Positions 54,470 to 62,996 of a DNA stretch of 64,000 bases are shown in pieces. The number at the start of each line of letters is the position of its first letter. Within the stretch, counting starts at the first letter, position 1. Location of the stretch: assembly GCF_024213195.1 (NCBI RefSeq), contig NZ_JANAVF010000002.1, forward strand, positions 496,001 through 560,000. Reading direction: 5' to 3'. Origin of the DNA: Streptomyces sp. TBY4 (GTDB lineage: Bacteria; Actinomycetota; Actinomycetes; Streptomycetales; Streptomycetaceae). The notes beneath the pieces were generated by a model that searched no databases, was not told the DNA's origin, and saw only the letters and a program-made list of their open reading frames with translations. Both the position numbers and the translations under genes were made by a program.

Positions 54470-55240
54470 GTGACGATGACTACGGGAACGGCCGAGCTCA
54501 CGGCCCTGGCCGGCCATTACAGCGAGAACGGGTACGTGCTCGTGAAGGGGTTGCTGAGCAGGGAGGAGGCGGCTTCCTACCGCCAGTGTGCCCACGACGT
54601 GCTGGCCGCGCTGGACGACGACGAGAACGCGACATGGGACTCCGCGGCCGGGATCGCGGCCGGAACACCGACCCGGCTGCGGCACCTGCACGACGTGCAG
54701 TTCCACTCCGCGGCGTTCTCCCGGCTGCTGACGGACGAGCGCTTCACGCGCGTCGCCGCAGCGGTGCTGGGCGGGCCGAACGTGCAGTTGCATCACACCA
54801 AGCTGTTCGTGAAGCCGCCGGAGAACGGGTCGCCGTTCCCTCCGCACCAGGACCACCCGTTCTTCCCGCACACCCACCACCGCGTCGGTGCCGCGATCTT
54901 TCACCTGGACGACGCTCCGGAGGAGAAGGGCTGCGTGCGGATCGTGCCGGGCAGTCACCGGCAGGGGCCTCTGGAACACGTGGAGGACGGCGGCCACCAC
55001 CTTCCCGACGTGCCGTTCGACACGACCGTGCCGCTTCCCGCCGAGGCCGGCGACGTGCTCTTCTTCTCGTACTTGACCGTCCATGCCTCCGGCGTCAACC
55101 GCGGCGACGAGGCGCGCACCACCTGGCTGGTGCAGTTCCGGGACCCGGCGGATCCGCCGGCGGTCCGGGCGCACGACCACTCGCGGGGACAGGGCATGAT
55201 GCTGGCCGGCGTCGACCCCACGGACTGGAGGGCCGGTTGA
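54470..55240 (+). CDS. Phytanoyl-CoA dioxygenase family (PhyH) oxygenase
   Basis: The 256-residue Fe(II)/2-oxoglutarate enzyme has the facial triad: His126 and Asp128 in PPHQDHPFF and His205 in TVHASGVN. Arg216 in DEARTTWL would bind 2-oxoglutarate. The N-terminal YSENGYVLVKGLLSREE is the usual PhyH opening. It hydroxylates a small acid or natural product; the substrate is not evident. AAGGAGG precedes GTG at 54470, with an ATG two codons later. Its stop overlaps the TTG start of an AraC regulator (55237-55240), so regulator and oxygenase are co-produced. Confidence 0.92.
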   Translation: MTMTTGTAELTALAGHYSENGYVLVKGLLSREEAASYRQCAHDVLAALDDDENATWDSAAGIAAGTPTRLRHLHDVQFHSAAFSRLLTDERFTRVAAAVLGGPNVQLHHTKLFVKPPENGSPFPPHQDHPFFPHTHHRVGAAIFHLDDAPEEKGCVRIVPGSHRQGPLEHVEDGGHHLPDVPFDTTVPLPAEAGDVLFFSYLTVHASGVNRGDEARTTWLVQFRDPADPPAVRAHDHSRGQGMMLAGVDPTDWRAG

Positions 55241-56142
55241 ACCTGGAGAACGTGGCACGGGCCGGCGCGTTCACCGAGCTGAGCGGTGTGCTCCAGACCT
55301 GCCAGGCCGGGGCCTTCCAGGTCGACTTCTTCAGCTGGGGCTTCTATCCCACGTCGCCGTGGCGCAACTACTGGCACCGGCACTCCTTCTACGAGGTCTG
55401 CCTCGCCTACGGCGGCGCCGGGCGGTTCAGCACCGGCGCGGAGCACCACGACGTCGGCGCCGGTGACGTCTTCCTCGCACGGCCCGGTGACGTGCACGAG
55501 ATCGAGTCGAGTCGCGCGGAGCCCCTGGGCATCGCCTTCTGGAGCTTCGCCCTCCGGGCCGGGCAGCACGGCCCGGGTCCCGGAGAACGGGGCTGGTGGT
55601 CGGGGCTCACCGACACCACGAGGCCGGCGGTGTCACGGCGCACCGGTTCGCTGGCGTCCCTGGTCACCGCGCTCGCCGAGCACGCGGCGCCGGTGCGGTC
55701 GGGGTACGAGTCCGTGCTCTCCGGCCTCGGGGCCGCACTCGTCGTGGACACCGCGCGGGCCTTCGCGGCCGAGGAAGACCTGTGCACCCGATCACCTGCG
55801 GCGACCCGGCTGTCGCCCGCGGTGGCGGCGATGCAGCGCTACCTGGCCGACAACCTGTCCCGGCCCATGACGGTCCGGGAGGTCGCGGCCGCCGTCCACC
55901 TTTCGCCGCGCCATGCCGAAAGGCTGTTCCGCAGCGAAACCGGTGGCTCGTTGATGGCGACCCTGCGCCGGATGCGGCTCGACCTGGGCGCGGCCCTGCT
56001 CCTCGACTCCGGAACCTCGGTGACGGAGGTGGCCCACGCATGCGGTTACGCCGATGTCCGGGCTTTCAGCACCGCGTTCCGAAGCGTGTACGGCCACTCA
56101 CCACTTGCCCACCGTGAGCTCGAGGGCACGCTGCACCTGTGA
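55237..56142 (+). CDS. AraC-family transcriptional regulator
   Basis: The 301-residue protein has an N-terminal cupin ligand domain (YWHRHSFYEVCLAYGGAGRF, VGAGDVFLARPGDVHEIESS, about 46-95) and two C-terminal helix-turn-helices (LSRPMTVREVAAAVHLSPRH, GTSVTEVAHACGYADVRAFS, about 205-285). The likely start is TTG at 55237, overlapping the PhyH stop with GGAGG five bases upstream; GTG at 55252 is an alternative. It probably regulates the coupled oxygenase gene in response to a small ligand. It converges on the alpha-galactosidase gene with a tandem repeat between them. Confidence 0.9.
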   Translation: MNLENVARAGAFTELSGVLQTCQAGAFQVDFFSWGFYPTSPWRNYWHRHSFYEVCLAYGGAGRFSTGAEHHDVGAGDVFLARPGDVHEIESSRAEPLGIAFWSFALRAGQHGPGPGERGWWSGLTDTTRPAVSRRTGSLASLVTALAEHAAPVRSGYESVLSGLGAALVVDTARAFAAEEDLCTRSPAATRLSPAVAAMQRYLADNLSRPMTVREVAAAVHLSPRHAERLFRSETGGSLMATLRRMRLDLGAALLLDSGTSVTEVAHACGYADVRAFSTAFRSVYGHSPLAHRELEGTLHL

Positions 56143-56144
56143 TG

Positions 56145-56184
56145 CTCAGGCACTCAGGCACTCAGGCACTCAGGCACTCAGGCG
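56145..56184. repeat. Tandem 8-bp repeat (CAGGCACT)
   Basis: Four to five copies of CAGGCACT lie between the convergent AraC and GH36 genes, starting at about 56147. The last copies include the alpha-galactosidase stop codon (TGA at 56178-56180 on the minus strand), so copy-number change would alter the 3' end of that gene. No function is evident. Confidence 0.8.
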
Positions 56185-58295
56185 CTCCGCCGAAGCCGGA
56201 TCAGCCGGCTGGCGCAGTCGCCGGAGGGCAGGGCCAGGTCGATGCCGTGCCGTACCAGGGCGGCGCCGCTGAGGGACCTGCCCGAGTCCAGGTCCAGGTA
56301 CCGGGCCGCGGGATCCAGGGCCGGCAGGGTGAGCGCGGTGGGCGGGTGGCCGAAGCGGGTCGTGGGACGCCAGGCGAGAACGGCGTGGTCGGCGCCGTCC
56401 CCGGAGGCGTAGTGCACGGCCGTCACGCCGCCGGGGCCGCTCAGACGGTACTGCCGGCCGTGCTGGACGAGGGGGCGGATCTCCTTGTAGCGGGCGACGA
56501 GCGCCGCCGCCTCGTCGAGTTCCTCCTCGGACCAGCGGGTGAGGTCTCCGCCGAGGCCGAGTGCCCCGGCCATCGCCACGTGGAAGCGGAAGCGCAGGGG
56601 CGTGGTGCGGCCGGTGGTGACGTTGGGGCTGTCGGTCACCCAGGCGGCCATGGCCCGTGCGGGGAAGAGCTGGCTGAAGCCGTGCTGGATGCCGATGCGG
56701 TCGACGGGGTCGGTGTTGTCGGAGGTCCAGGCCTGGTCGGTACGGGCGAGGATGCCGAGGTCGACCCGGCCGCCGCCGCCCGCGCAGGCCTCGATCCGCA
56801 GGCCGGGGTGGTCGGCGCGGAGGCGGTCCATGACGCGGTACACGGCGCGGGTGTGGTCGATCCACAGCCGGTCGGGGTCGGGATGTCCCGGCCAACCCGC
56901 CTCGGTGACGACCCGGTTGGCGTCCCACTTGAGCCAGTCGACGGCATGGTCGCGAACCAGCCGGTCCAGGGTGCGCAGCGCCCACGCCTCGACCTCGGGG
57001 CGGGCGAAGTTCAGCATCAGCTGGTTGCGGAGCTCGGTGGCGTCCCGGGTGGGGGCGTGGACGACCCAGTCGGGGTGGGCGCGGTAGAGGTCGCTGTCGC
57101 GGTTGACCATCTCCGGCTCGACCCACAGGCCGAAGTCCATGCCCAGGCGGTGCACCTCGTCGGCGAGCGGCCGCAGGCCGTCGGGGAAGGCGGAGGGCCG
57201 GGGCGTCCAGTCGCCGAGGCCCGCCCGGTCGCTGGTGCGCGCGCCGAACCAGCCGTCGTCCACGACGAAGAGCTCCGCTCCCAGGCGGGCGGCGAGGCCG
57301 GCCAGGCGCAGCTGTCCGGGGTGGTCGATGCCGAATCCGGTGGCTTCCCACGAGTTGTAGAGGACGGGCCGGTCCCGGTCGGGGGCGGGGAGCACGTGCG
57401 TACGGAGGTACGTGTGCCAGGCGCGGCTGGCGGCGCCGAAGCCGCCCTCGGTGTACAGGCCCGCGAAGACCGGGGTGCGCAGGGTCTCGCCCGGGCCGAG
57501 CGTCCAGCCGACGCCCTCGTGCCCGAAGCCTCCGGTCCAGGTGGTGCGGCCGACCGGATCCCGGTGCACGGTGACGCGCCAGCTTCCGCTCCAGGCCAGG
57601 GCGGTGCTCCAGACCTGGCCGTCCCCCTCGCCGGCGGTGCCGTCGTCGAGGGCGAGCCAGGGGTTGGCGTGGTGGCTGGTGAGGCCGCGGCGGCTGGTGA
57701 GGACGGTCTCGGCGACCGGGAGCCGGTCGCGCTGCAGCTGGAACTCGCTGTTCCAGCCCCCGGCGAGGTGGCTGAGCCGGTATTCGGGGAGGGCGGGGGC
57801 CGTCCATTGGGCGGAGTCGCACCGGTCGACCGAGATCGGGCCGGAGCCCTCGGTCCCGGTGTGGGTGATTTCCGTCCAGCGTTCGATGACGTCGCTGTCG
57901 GGCCGGACCCGGTAGCAGAGCTCGGCGGCCAGCGGGTAGTGACGGTCGGTCAGGCGAAGGCGCAGCTCGCCGCCCTCGGCGTGGTGGCCGGTGAAGTGCC
58001 ACTGGGCGCCTCGCGTGCCGTCGGCGAAGCGGACCTGGAGGCCCGCGGGGCCGAAGCGCGCTCCGGTCTGGGGCGCCAGTTCGTCGGGCGCGGCGTCGGC
58101 CTCGAAACTGCTGGCCGCGGGGGAGGCGGCGCCGGGCAGCGCCCGGAGTCCGTCGGCGTCCAGGGCGGGTCCCCAGTACAGATGCCGGGGGCTGCCGTCG
58201 GTGCCGACGCGTACGGCGTACGTGCTGTGGGGGGTCCGGAGGACCGCCAGCCCCAGGGTGCGGTCGAACGAGACGGTCGAGGACGTACGAGGCAC
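56178..58295 (-). CDS. GH36 alpha-galactosidase
   Basis: The 705-residue cytoplasmic enzyme has an N-terminal beta-supersandwich (about 1-290) and a TIM barrel (VLYNSWEATGFGID onward). The catalytic nucleophile is Asp458 in DWLKWDANR, and the acid/base is Asp526 in QAWTSDNTDP. FVVDDGWFG and LWVEPEMVN contribute the -1 subsite. It removes alpha-1,6-galactose from oligosaccharides such as raffinose or galactomannan fragments. There is no signal peptide, so substrate arrives through a transporter, fitting the ABC genes downstream. GTG start at 58295, divergent from the ROK repressor. Confidence 0.94.
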   Translation of the reverse strand: MPRTSSTVSFDRTLGLAVLRTPHSTYAVRVGTDGSPRHLYWGPALDADGLRALPGAASPAASSFEADAAPDELAPQTGARFGPAGLQVRFADGTRGAQWHFTGHHAEGGELRLRLTDRHYPLAAELCYRVRPDSDVIERWTEITHTGTEGSGPISVDRCDSAQWTAPALPEYRLSHLAGGWNSEFQLQRDRLPVAETVLTSRRGLTSHHANPWLALDDGTAGEGDGQVWSTALAWSGSWRVTVHRDPVGRTTWTGGFGHEGVGWTLGPGETLRTPVFAGLYTEGGFGAASRAWHTYLRTHVLPAPDRDRPVLYNSWEATGFGIDHPGQLRLAGLAARLGAELFVVDDGWFGARTSDRAGLGDWTPRPSAFPDGLRPLADEVHRLGMDFGLWVEPEMVNRDSDLYRAHPDWVVHAPTRDATELRNQLMLNFARPEVEAWALRTLDRLVRDHAVDWLKWDANRVVTEAGWPGHPDPDRLWIDHTRAVYRVMDRLRADHPGLRIEACAGGGGRVDLGILARTDQAWTSDNTDPVDRIGIQHGFSQLFPARAMAAWVTDSPNVTTGRTTPLRFRFHVAMAGALGLGGDLTRWSEEELDEAAALVARYKEIRPLVQHGRQYRLSGPGGVTAVHYASGDGADHAVLAWRPTTRFGHPPTALTLPALDPAARYLDLDSGRSLSGAALVRHGIDLALPSGDCASRLIRLRRSA

Positions 58296-58413
58296 GAGTG
58301 GTCCCAGGAGAGGTCGGGCGAACGTGTGGGTCCGGCGCTCCGCGGAGGGGCGGTTGCCGCCGAAGCCTCCGGAAGGGCACGGAAGTGACCCGAGAGTAGG
58401 GCGGCAGGTTCGC

Positions 58414-58446
58414 GAAAATCAATACTGGACGAACTTATTTATTTAC
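58414..58446. promoter_or_regulatory. A+T-rich operator/promoter between galactosidase and ROK genes
   Basis: The stretch CGAAAATCAATACTGGACG followed by AACTTATTTATTTACCGG is far richer in A+T than its surroundings. ROK-family (NagC/XylR-like) repressors bind TTATTTATT-type sites, so this is the likely operator for both divergent genes and their -10 region. Confidence 0.6.
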
Positions 58447-58461
58447 CGGTACGTTGCCGCC

Positions 58462-59619
58462 GTGTTTCCAAACCAGACAAGGCCGTTGGTCACCGCCCCG
58501 GCCGAAACCGCCATCCTGAGCCTGCTGTTGGCCGAGAGCCCGTTGAGCCGGGTCGAACTGGCCCGCCGCACCGGGCTGTCGTCGACCGCGGTGACCAAGG
58601 CCGCCCGGCCGCTGATCGACGACGGCTACCTGCACGAACTTCCACCGGAGCGCACCGCTCCCGGGGCCGGACGCCCGGTGAACCCGCTGTCCGTCACCCC
58701 CGACCGGGAGTTCTTCGTCGGAGTGAAGATCAGCGCCGACCATCTGTACGGCACGGTCTGCGACCTGCGATCCCGGCCCCGCTTCCACGCGAGCCGACCG
58801 CTGGCCGACCGGGGCCCGGCCGCCGTGTGCGCCCTGATCGCCGAGCTCGTCGAGGAACTCCTCGATGCACAGCCCGAGTTCAAGGCCCGTACCCGGCAGA
58901 TGGGCATCGCCGTCTCCGGCGACGTCGACCGGCCCGGCGGGCGCGTGCGCTACTCGGTGCTCCCCGGCTGGCGCGACGTGCCGCTGGCCGAGACCGTGGC
59001 CCGCGCCACCGGGCTGAGCGTCACCATCGCCAACGACGTCAAGGCCCTGACCGTCGCGGAGCACTGGTTCGGCGACGGCATCGGGACCGAGTACTTCGCC
59101 CTGGTCACCATCGGCGCGGGCATCGGCTCCGGGATCGTCGTCAACGGCCAACTCGTGGACGGCGCCTACGGGGTGGCCGGGGAGATGGGCCACATCAGCG
59201 TCGATCCGGCGGGACCGCGCTGCCACTGCGGCTCGATCGGCTGCGTCGAGGCGATCGCCTCCAGCGACGCCATCCTCACCACCGTGCGCCGGGCAACCGG
59301 CCGTGCGGACCTCGACTTCGACGGGACGGTCCGCCTCGCCCGGGAAGGAGACCCTGCCGCACGGGACGCCTTCGCCCGGGCCGGCCAGGCCATCGGCACC
59401 GGCATCGCCAGCCTCGTGAGCCTCCTGGGGCCCGAACGGGTCGTCGTCACCGGAGAGGGACTCGACACCTACGACCTCTTCGGCGTGCACATCAAGGAGG
59501 CGTACGCCGCGCACTGCTTCAAGGCGGCCGCGAAGTGCCCGCTGACCCTCCGCCCCCTGCCCTGGGAGGAATGGGCCCGAGCGGCGGCCGTCGTCAGCAT
59601 CCAGGCGCTCTTCCCCTGA
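58462..59619 (+). CDS. ROK-family transcriptional repressor
   Basis: The 385-residue protein has an N-terminal winged helix (SRVELARRTGLSSTAVTKAARP, about 29-50) and a C-terminal ROK sugar-kinase-like domain. The latter has the glucokinase-type sites AVSGDVDRPGG and ALVTIGAGIGSGIVVNG. The zinc/ROK signature is EMGHISVDP and CHCGSIGCVE. It senses a sugar or sugar phosphate and controls the divergent alpha-galactosidase and probably the ABC operon at 59.8 kb. GTG at 58462 is the only start that keeps the HTH complete. Confidence 0.92.
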   Translation: MFPNQTRPLVTAPAETAILSLLLAESPLSRVELARRTGLSSTAVTKAARPLIDDGYLHELPPERTAPGAGRPVNPLSVTPDREFFVGVKISADHLYGTVCDLRSRPRFHASRPLADRGPAAVCALIAELVEELLDAQPEFKARTRQMGIAVSGDVDRPGGRVRYSVLPGWRDVPLAETVARATGLSVTIANDVKALTVAEHWFGDGIGTEYFALVTIGAGIGSGIVVNGQLVDGAYGVAGEMGHISVDPAGPRCHCGSIGCVEAIASSDAILTTVRRATGRADLDFDGTVRLAREGDPAARDAFARAGQAIGTGIASLVSLLGPERVVVTGEGLDTYDLFGVHIKEAYAAHCFKAAAKCPLTLRPLPWEEWARAAAVVSIQALFP

Positions 59620-59799
59620 GGGCGCCACGGCCCGCTGCGAAGGGTCACCCCATGAACGCCGTGCGACCGGGAGCCCCATCACCGGCCCACGTCACCGGCG
59701 CGACCGATGTCCGTCACCGCCTGGCAGCTGTGAACGTCGGACACCGGCCCCGCCGGACAACATCACCCGCACGCCCACATCACCACGCAAGGAAGCGAC

Positions 59800-61071
59800 A
59801 TGAGCGGACAGAGAGCCCAGCTTAGCCGTAGAGGATTCCTCGGTGGATCCCTCCTCTTCGTCGCCGGCACGGCGGTCGGCTGTACCACCAGCCCGTCCGG
59901 CGGCTCCTCGAACGGAGCGAAGACCACCCTGAACGTCTGGTCCCACGCCTACGGCGAGGCCGGCACCCAGCAGGCCCTGACCCGGTACGCCACCGAGTTC
60001 ACCAAGGCGAACCCGGACATCGCGGTCAAGGTCACCTGGGTGCCCGGCGACTACACGGCCAAGCTCAACGCCTCGCTGCTCACCGAAGCGGCGCCCGATG
60101 TCTTCGAACACGGCGACTTCACCCAGGGGCTCGCCCGGCGCGGCCAGGTCGCCGCCCTCGACGCGGAGTACGGCAGCGCCAAGGACGACTTCAACCAGGG
60201 CGCCCGCGATCTCGTGACCGTCGACGGGAAGCTCCACGGCGTCAAGATGATCGACGACGTCCAGATGCTCTACTACCGCAAGAGCGTCCTCGCCCAGGCC
60301 GGCATCACCCCGCCCACCACCTTCGATGCGCTCGTCGCCGCCGCCAAGGCGCTGACCACCAAGAAGACCAAGGGCCTGTTCGTGGGCAACGACGGAATCG
60401 GCGAGACCCCGGCCCTCTCGGTGTTCTCCAACGGCGGCGAGCTCGTCGCCGACGGCAAGATCGGCTTCGCCTCGCCCCAGGGCGTCGAGGCCGTCACGGG
60501 CCTGAAGCGCCTGCACGACGACAAGTCCCTGCTGCTCGGCTTCACCACCGACTGGTGGGACCCCTCGGCCTTCGTCCAGGGCGTCGTGCCGATGCAGTGG
60601 TGCGGGCTCTGGGCCATGCCCGCCATCGAGAGCGCGCTCGGCGACGACTACGGCATCCTGCCGTGGCCCGCGTTCAAGGCCGGCGGCGCTCCGGTCCTGC
60701 GGGTCGGCGGCTGGACGAGCTGCGTCAACGCCAAGGGCAAGAACGTGGAAGCGGCCAAGAAGTTCGTCAAGTGGCTCTGGATCGACCGGAAGGAGCTCCA
60801 GCAGGACTGGTCCGAGGGCTACGGCTTCCACGTCCCGCCGCGCACGTCCGTCGCCGCCACGGCGAGCAAGCTCAGCAAGGGCACCGCCAAGGAGGCCGTC
60901 GAGCTGGCCGCGAAGTACGGCCGGAGCAACCCGAACACCTGGGACTCCGCCTCCGGCGCTCCGTTCGGCGCGGCGGTCTCGAAGGTCGTCACCGGTCAGG
61001 GAGACGCCGCCACGCTGCTCGCCGAGGCGGCAGGGCAGGCCCAGGGCGCCGTGGACAAGCAGCTGTCCTGA
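59800..61071 (+). CDS. ABC sugar-binding lipoprotein
   Basis: The 423-residue family 1 extracellular solute-binding protein has a twin-arginine-type signal (LSRRGFLGGSLL, Arg10-Arg11) and a lipobox with lipid-attachment Cys28 (GTAVGC). The mature protein begins SPSGGSSNG and contains LNVWSHAYGEAG and TEFTKANPDIAVKVTW as expected. The charged binding-cleft region has MQWCGLWAMP and SCVNAKGKNVEAAKKFVKWL. It delivers an oligosaccharide to the two permeases that follow directly. ATG start with GGAAG site. Confidence 0.94.
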   Translation: MSGQRAQLSRRGFLGGSLLFVAGTAVGCTTSPSGGSSNGAKTTLNVWSHAYGEAGTQQALTRYATEFTKANPDIAVKVTWVPGDYTAKLNASLLTEAAPDVFEHGDFTQGLARRGQVAALDAEYGSAKDDFNQGARDLVTVDGKLHGVKMIDDVQMLYYRKSVLAQAGITPPTTFDALVAAAKALTTKKTKGLFVGNDGIGETPALSVFSNGGELVADGKIGFASPQGVEAVTGLKRLHDDKSLLLGFTTDWWDPSAFVQGVVPMQWCGLWAMPAIESALGDDYGILPWPAFKAGGAPVLRVGGWTSCVNAKGKNVEAAKKFVKWLWIDRKELQQDWSEGYGFHVPPRTSVAATASKLSKGTAKEAVELAAKYGRSNPNTWDSASGAPFGAAVSKVVTGQGDAATLLAEAAGQAQGAVDKQLS

Positions 61072-62060
61072 TGAACGCCACCACGCACTCCGTGCCACGC
61101 TCCGGGAGTGCCGGGCGCCCCGCGGACCTACCGCGGGGCTCCGCCCGCACCCGCACAAGCCGTGTCGACTGGCGGTCCTGGGGCGCGTTCGCCCTGCTCA
61201 CGGCGCCGATGCTGATCGGCCTCGGCCTGTTCAAGTACATCGCCATCGGCTGGAGCCTCCTGCTCAGCCTCAGCGATGCCCAGGGCACCATCGCGCTCGG
61301 CGACTGGGTCGGGCTCGACAACTACCGGCAGTTGCTCGGCGACTCCGCCTTCCGGGGCTCGCTGGTCAAGATCCTGCTGTTCACCCTGATCATCGTGCCG
61401 ATCACGTTCGCGGCCTCGCTCGGCCTCGCACTCCTCGTGCACCGGATCCGACGGGGCCGGGCCGTCCTGCGGACCGCGTTCCTGATCCCCGCCGCCGTCT
61501 CGTACGTCGCGGCCTCGCTGCTGTGGAAGATGTCCCTGTTCAGCGGCATGCCGGCGGGCATCGCCAATATGATCGGCGGCTGGTTCGGGATGGAGGCGAC
61601 CCCCTGGCTCCAGGCCGGCTCGCCCCCGCTGTACTGGATCGCGCTGGTGACCCTGCGCCTGTGGCTCCAGGTCGGCTTCTACATGGTGCTCTTCCTCGCC
61701 GGACTCCAGGCGATCCCGAAGGAGCTCTACGAGGCTGCCGCCCTGGACGGAGCCACCGGGCTGCGCCTGCTGCGCCGGATCACCCTGCCGATGCTGCGCA
61801 ACACCTCGGTCGCCGTCCTGATGCTGCTGTTCATCGCGGCCTTCCAGGCGTTCGACGAGTTCTACAACCTGTTCGGCGGCGGCCTGTCCGGTACGAGCAC
61901 CGCGCCGGTGAAGACCCCGCTGATGTACCTCTACGACACCGCGATGGGCGTCCAGAACTACGGTCTCGGATCGGCCGGCGCCTTCGTCCTCACGGCCCTG
62001 ATCGTCGGAGTGACCCTGGTCCAGGGACGGATCACCGGCTTCGGAAAGAGCGAGGAGTGA
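61071..62060 (+). CDS. ABC sugar transporter permease (MalF-like)
   Basis: The 329-residue inner-membrane protein has six helices and the EAA loop YEAAALDGATGLRLLRRITLP near residue 222, which contacts the ATPase. The N-terminal 35 residues are charged and cytoplasmic. The ATG at 61071 shares one base with the preceding stop (TGATG). It pairs with the second permease. No ATPase gene is in the operon, so the multi-system ATPase MsiK, the usual partner of streptomycete CUT1 transporters, probably energises it. Confidence 0.93.
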   Translation: MNATTHSVPRSGSAGRPADLPRGSARTRTSRVDWRSWGAFALLTAPMLIGLGLFKYIAIGWSLLLSLSDAQGTIALGDWVGLDNYRQLLGDSAFRGSLVKILLFTLIIVPITFAASLGLALLVHRIRRGRAVLRTAFLIPAAVSYVAASLLWKMSLFSGMPAGIANMIGGWFGMEATPWLQAGSPPLYWIALVTLRLWLQVGFYMVLFLAGLQAIPKELYEAAALDGATGLRLLRRITLPMLRNTSVAVLMLLFIAAFQAFDEFYNLFGGGLSGTSTAPVKTPLMYLYDTAMGVQNYGLGSAGAFVLTALIVGVTLVQGRITGFGKSEE

Positions 62061-62911
62061 GCCCGGTGACGACCGTACGGGACGGGGCGCGTGCCCTGCG
62101 GCGCCCCGCGCGCGGCCTGCTGGCCGGAGTCCTGATGGTGGCGTTCCTCGCCCCCTTCTACCTCATGCTGCGCAACTCGCTCATGGACACGCGGACCCTG
62201 ACGGCGCCGGAGTGGACGTGGTGGCCCTCCACGATGCACTGGGAGAACTTCACCTCCCTGTTCAGCGACCCCATGGTGAACATGGGCCGGTCCCTGTCCA
62301 ACTCCCTGCTGATCGCCGCGATCACGGCCCCGGTGTCCACGCTGCTCGCCTCGGCAGCCGGGTTCGCGCTCGCGCGCATCCCCGTGCCCGGCCGCGGCGT
62401 CGTGCTCGGCCTCGTCCTGGCCACGCTCATGATCCCCGGCTCGGCGACCTTCGTACCCACCTTCGTCGTCGTGGGCTCGCTCGGAGGCATCAACACCCTC
62501 TGGGGCATCATCGCCCCGGGACTCTTCAACCCCTTCGCGGTCCTGCTGTTCCGCAACTTCTACCTTCAGTTCCCCCGCGAGATCGAGGAAGCCGGCCGAC
62601 TGGACGGCCTCGGCTGGCTCGGCCTCTACCGCCGGATCGCCCTGCCGTCGTCCGGAGCCATGCTCGCCTCCCTCGGCGCCCTCGCCTTCATCGACAGCTG
62701 GAACTCCTTCCTGTGGCCCCTGGTGATCGGCCAGGACCCGACCGCCTGGACGGCGCAGATCGCCCTGTCCACCTTCCTCACGGCGCAGACCGTCAACCTG
62801 CCCGGCCTGTTCGCGGGCGCCGTCGTGACCATCACCCCTCTGGTGGTCATGTTCCTGGTCGCCCAGCGCCACATCGTCGAAGGCATCGCCCACACCGGCC
62901 TCAAGGGCTGA
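62057..62911 (+). CDS. ABC sugar transporter permease (MalG-like)
   Basis: The 284-residue permease has about six helices and the EAA-type loop EEAGRLDGLGWLGLYRRIALP near residue 178. Conserved CUT1 features include FLAPFYLMLRNSLMD, SAAGFALARI and NSFLWPLVI. The GTG at 62057 overlaps the previous stop; GTG at 62066 is also possible. With the binding protein and first permease it forms a carbohydrate uptake-1 system. A secreted GH5 enzyme follows after 85 bases and probably belongs to the same transcription unit. Confidence 0.92.
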   Translation: MSPVTTVRDGARALRRPARGLLAGVLMVAFLAPFYLMLRNSLMDTRTLTAPEWTWWPSTMHWENFTSLFSDPMVNMGRSLSNSLLIAAITAPVSTLLASAAGFALARIPVPGRGVVLGLVLATLMIPGSATFVPTFVVVGSLGGINTLWGIIAPGLFNPFAVLLFRNFYLQFPREIEEAGRLDGLGWLGLYRRIALPSSGAMLASLGALAFIDSWNSFLWPLVIGQDPTAWTAQIALSTFLTAQTVNLPGLFAGAVVTITPLVVMFLVAQRHIVEGIAHTGLKG

Positions 62912-62996
62912 CGGCGCCTTCGGCTTCCCCTGAACACCGGACCACCGGTCCGGAGCGCGGTACCTCCTTCACTCCCTCACCCTGGAGGACAGCACC

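Noticed and set aside
56139..58422. Long plus- and minus-strand frames of about 750 codons over the GH36 gene
   Set aside because: They lack motifs; the 705-residue frame has the glycosidase catalytic residues.
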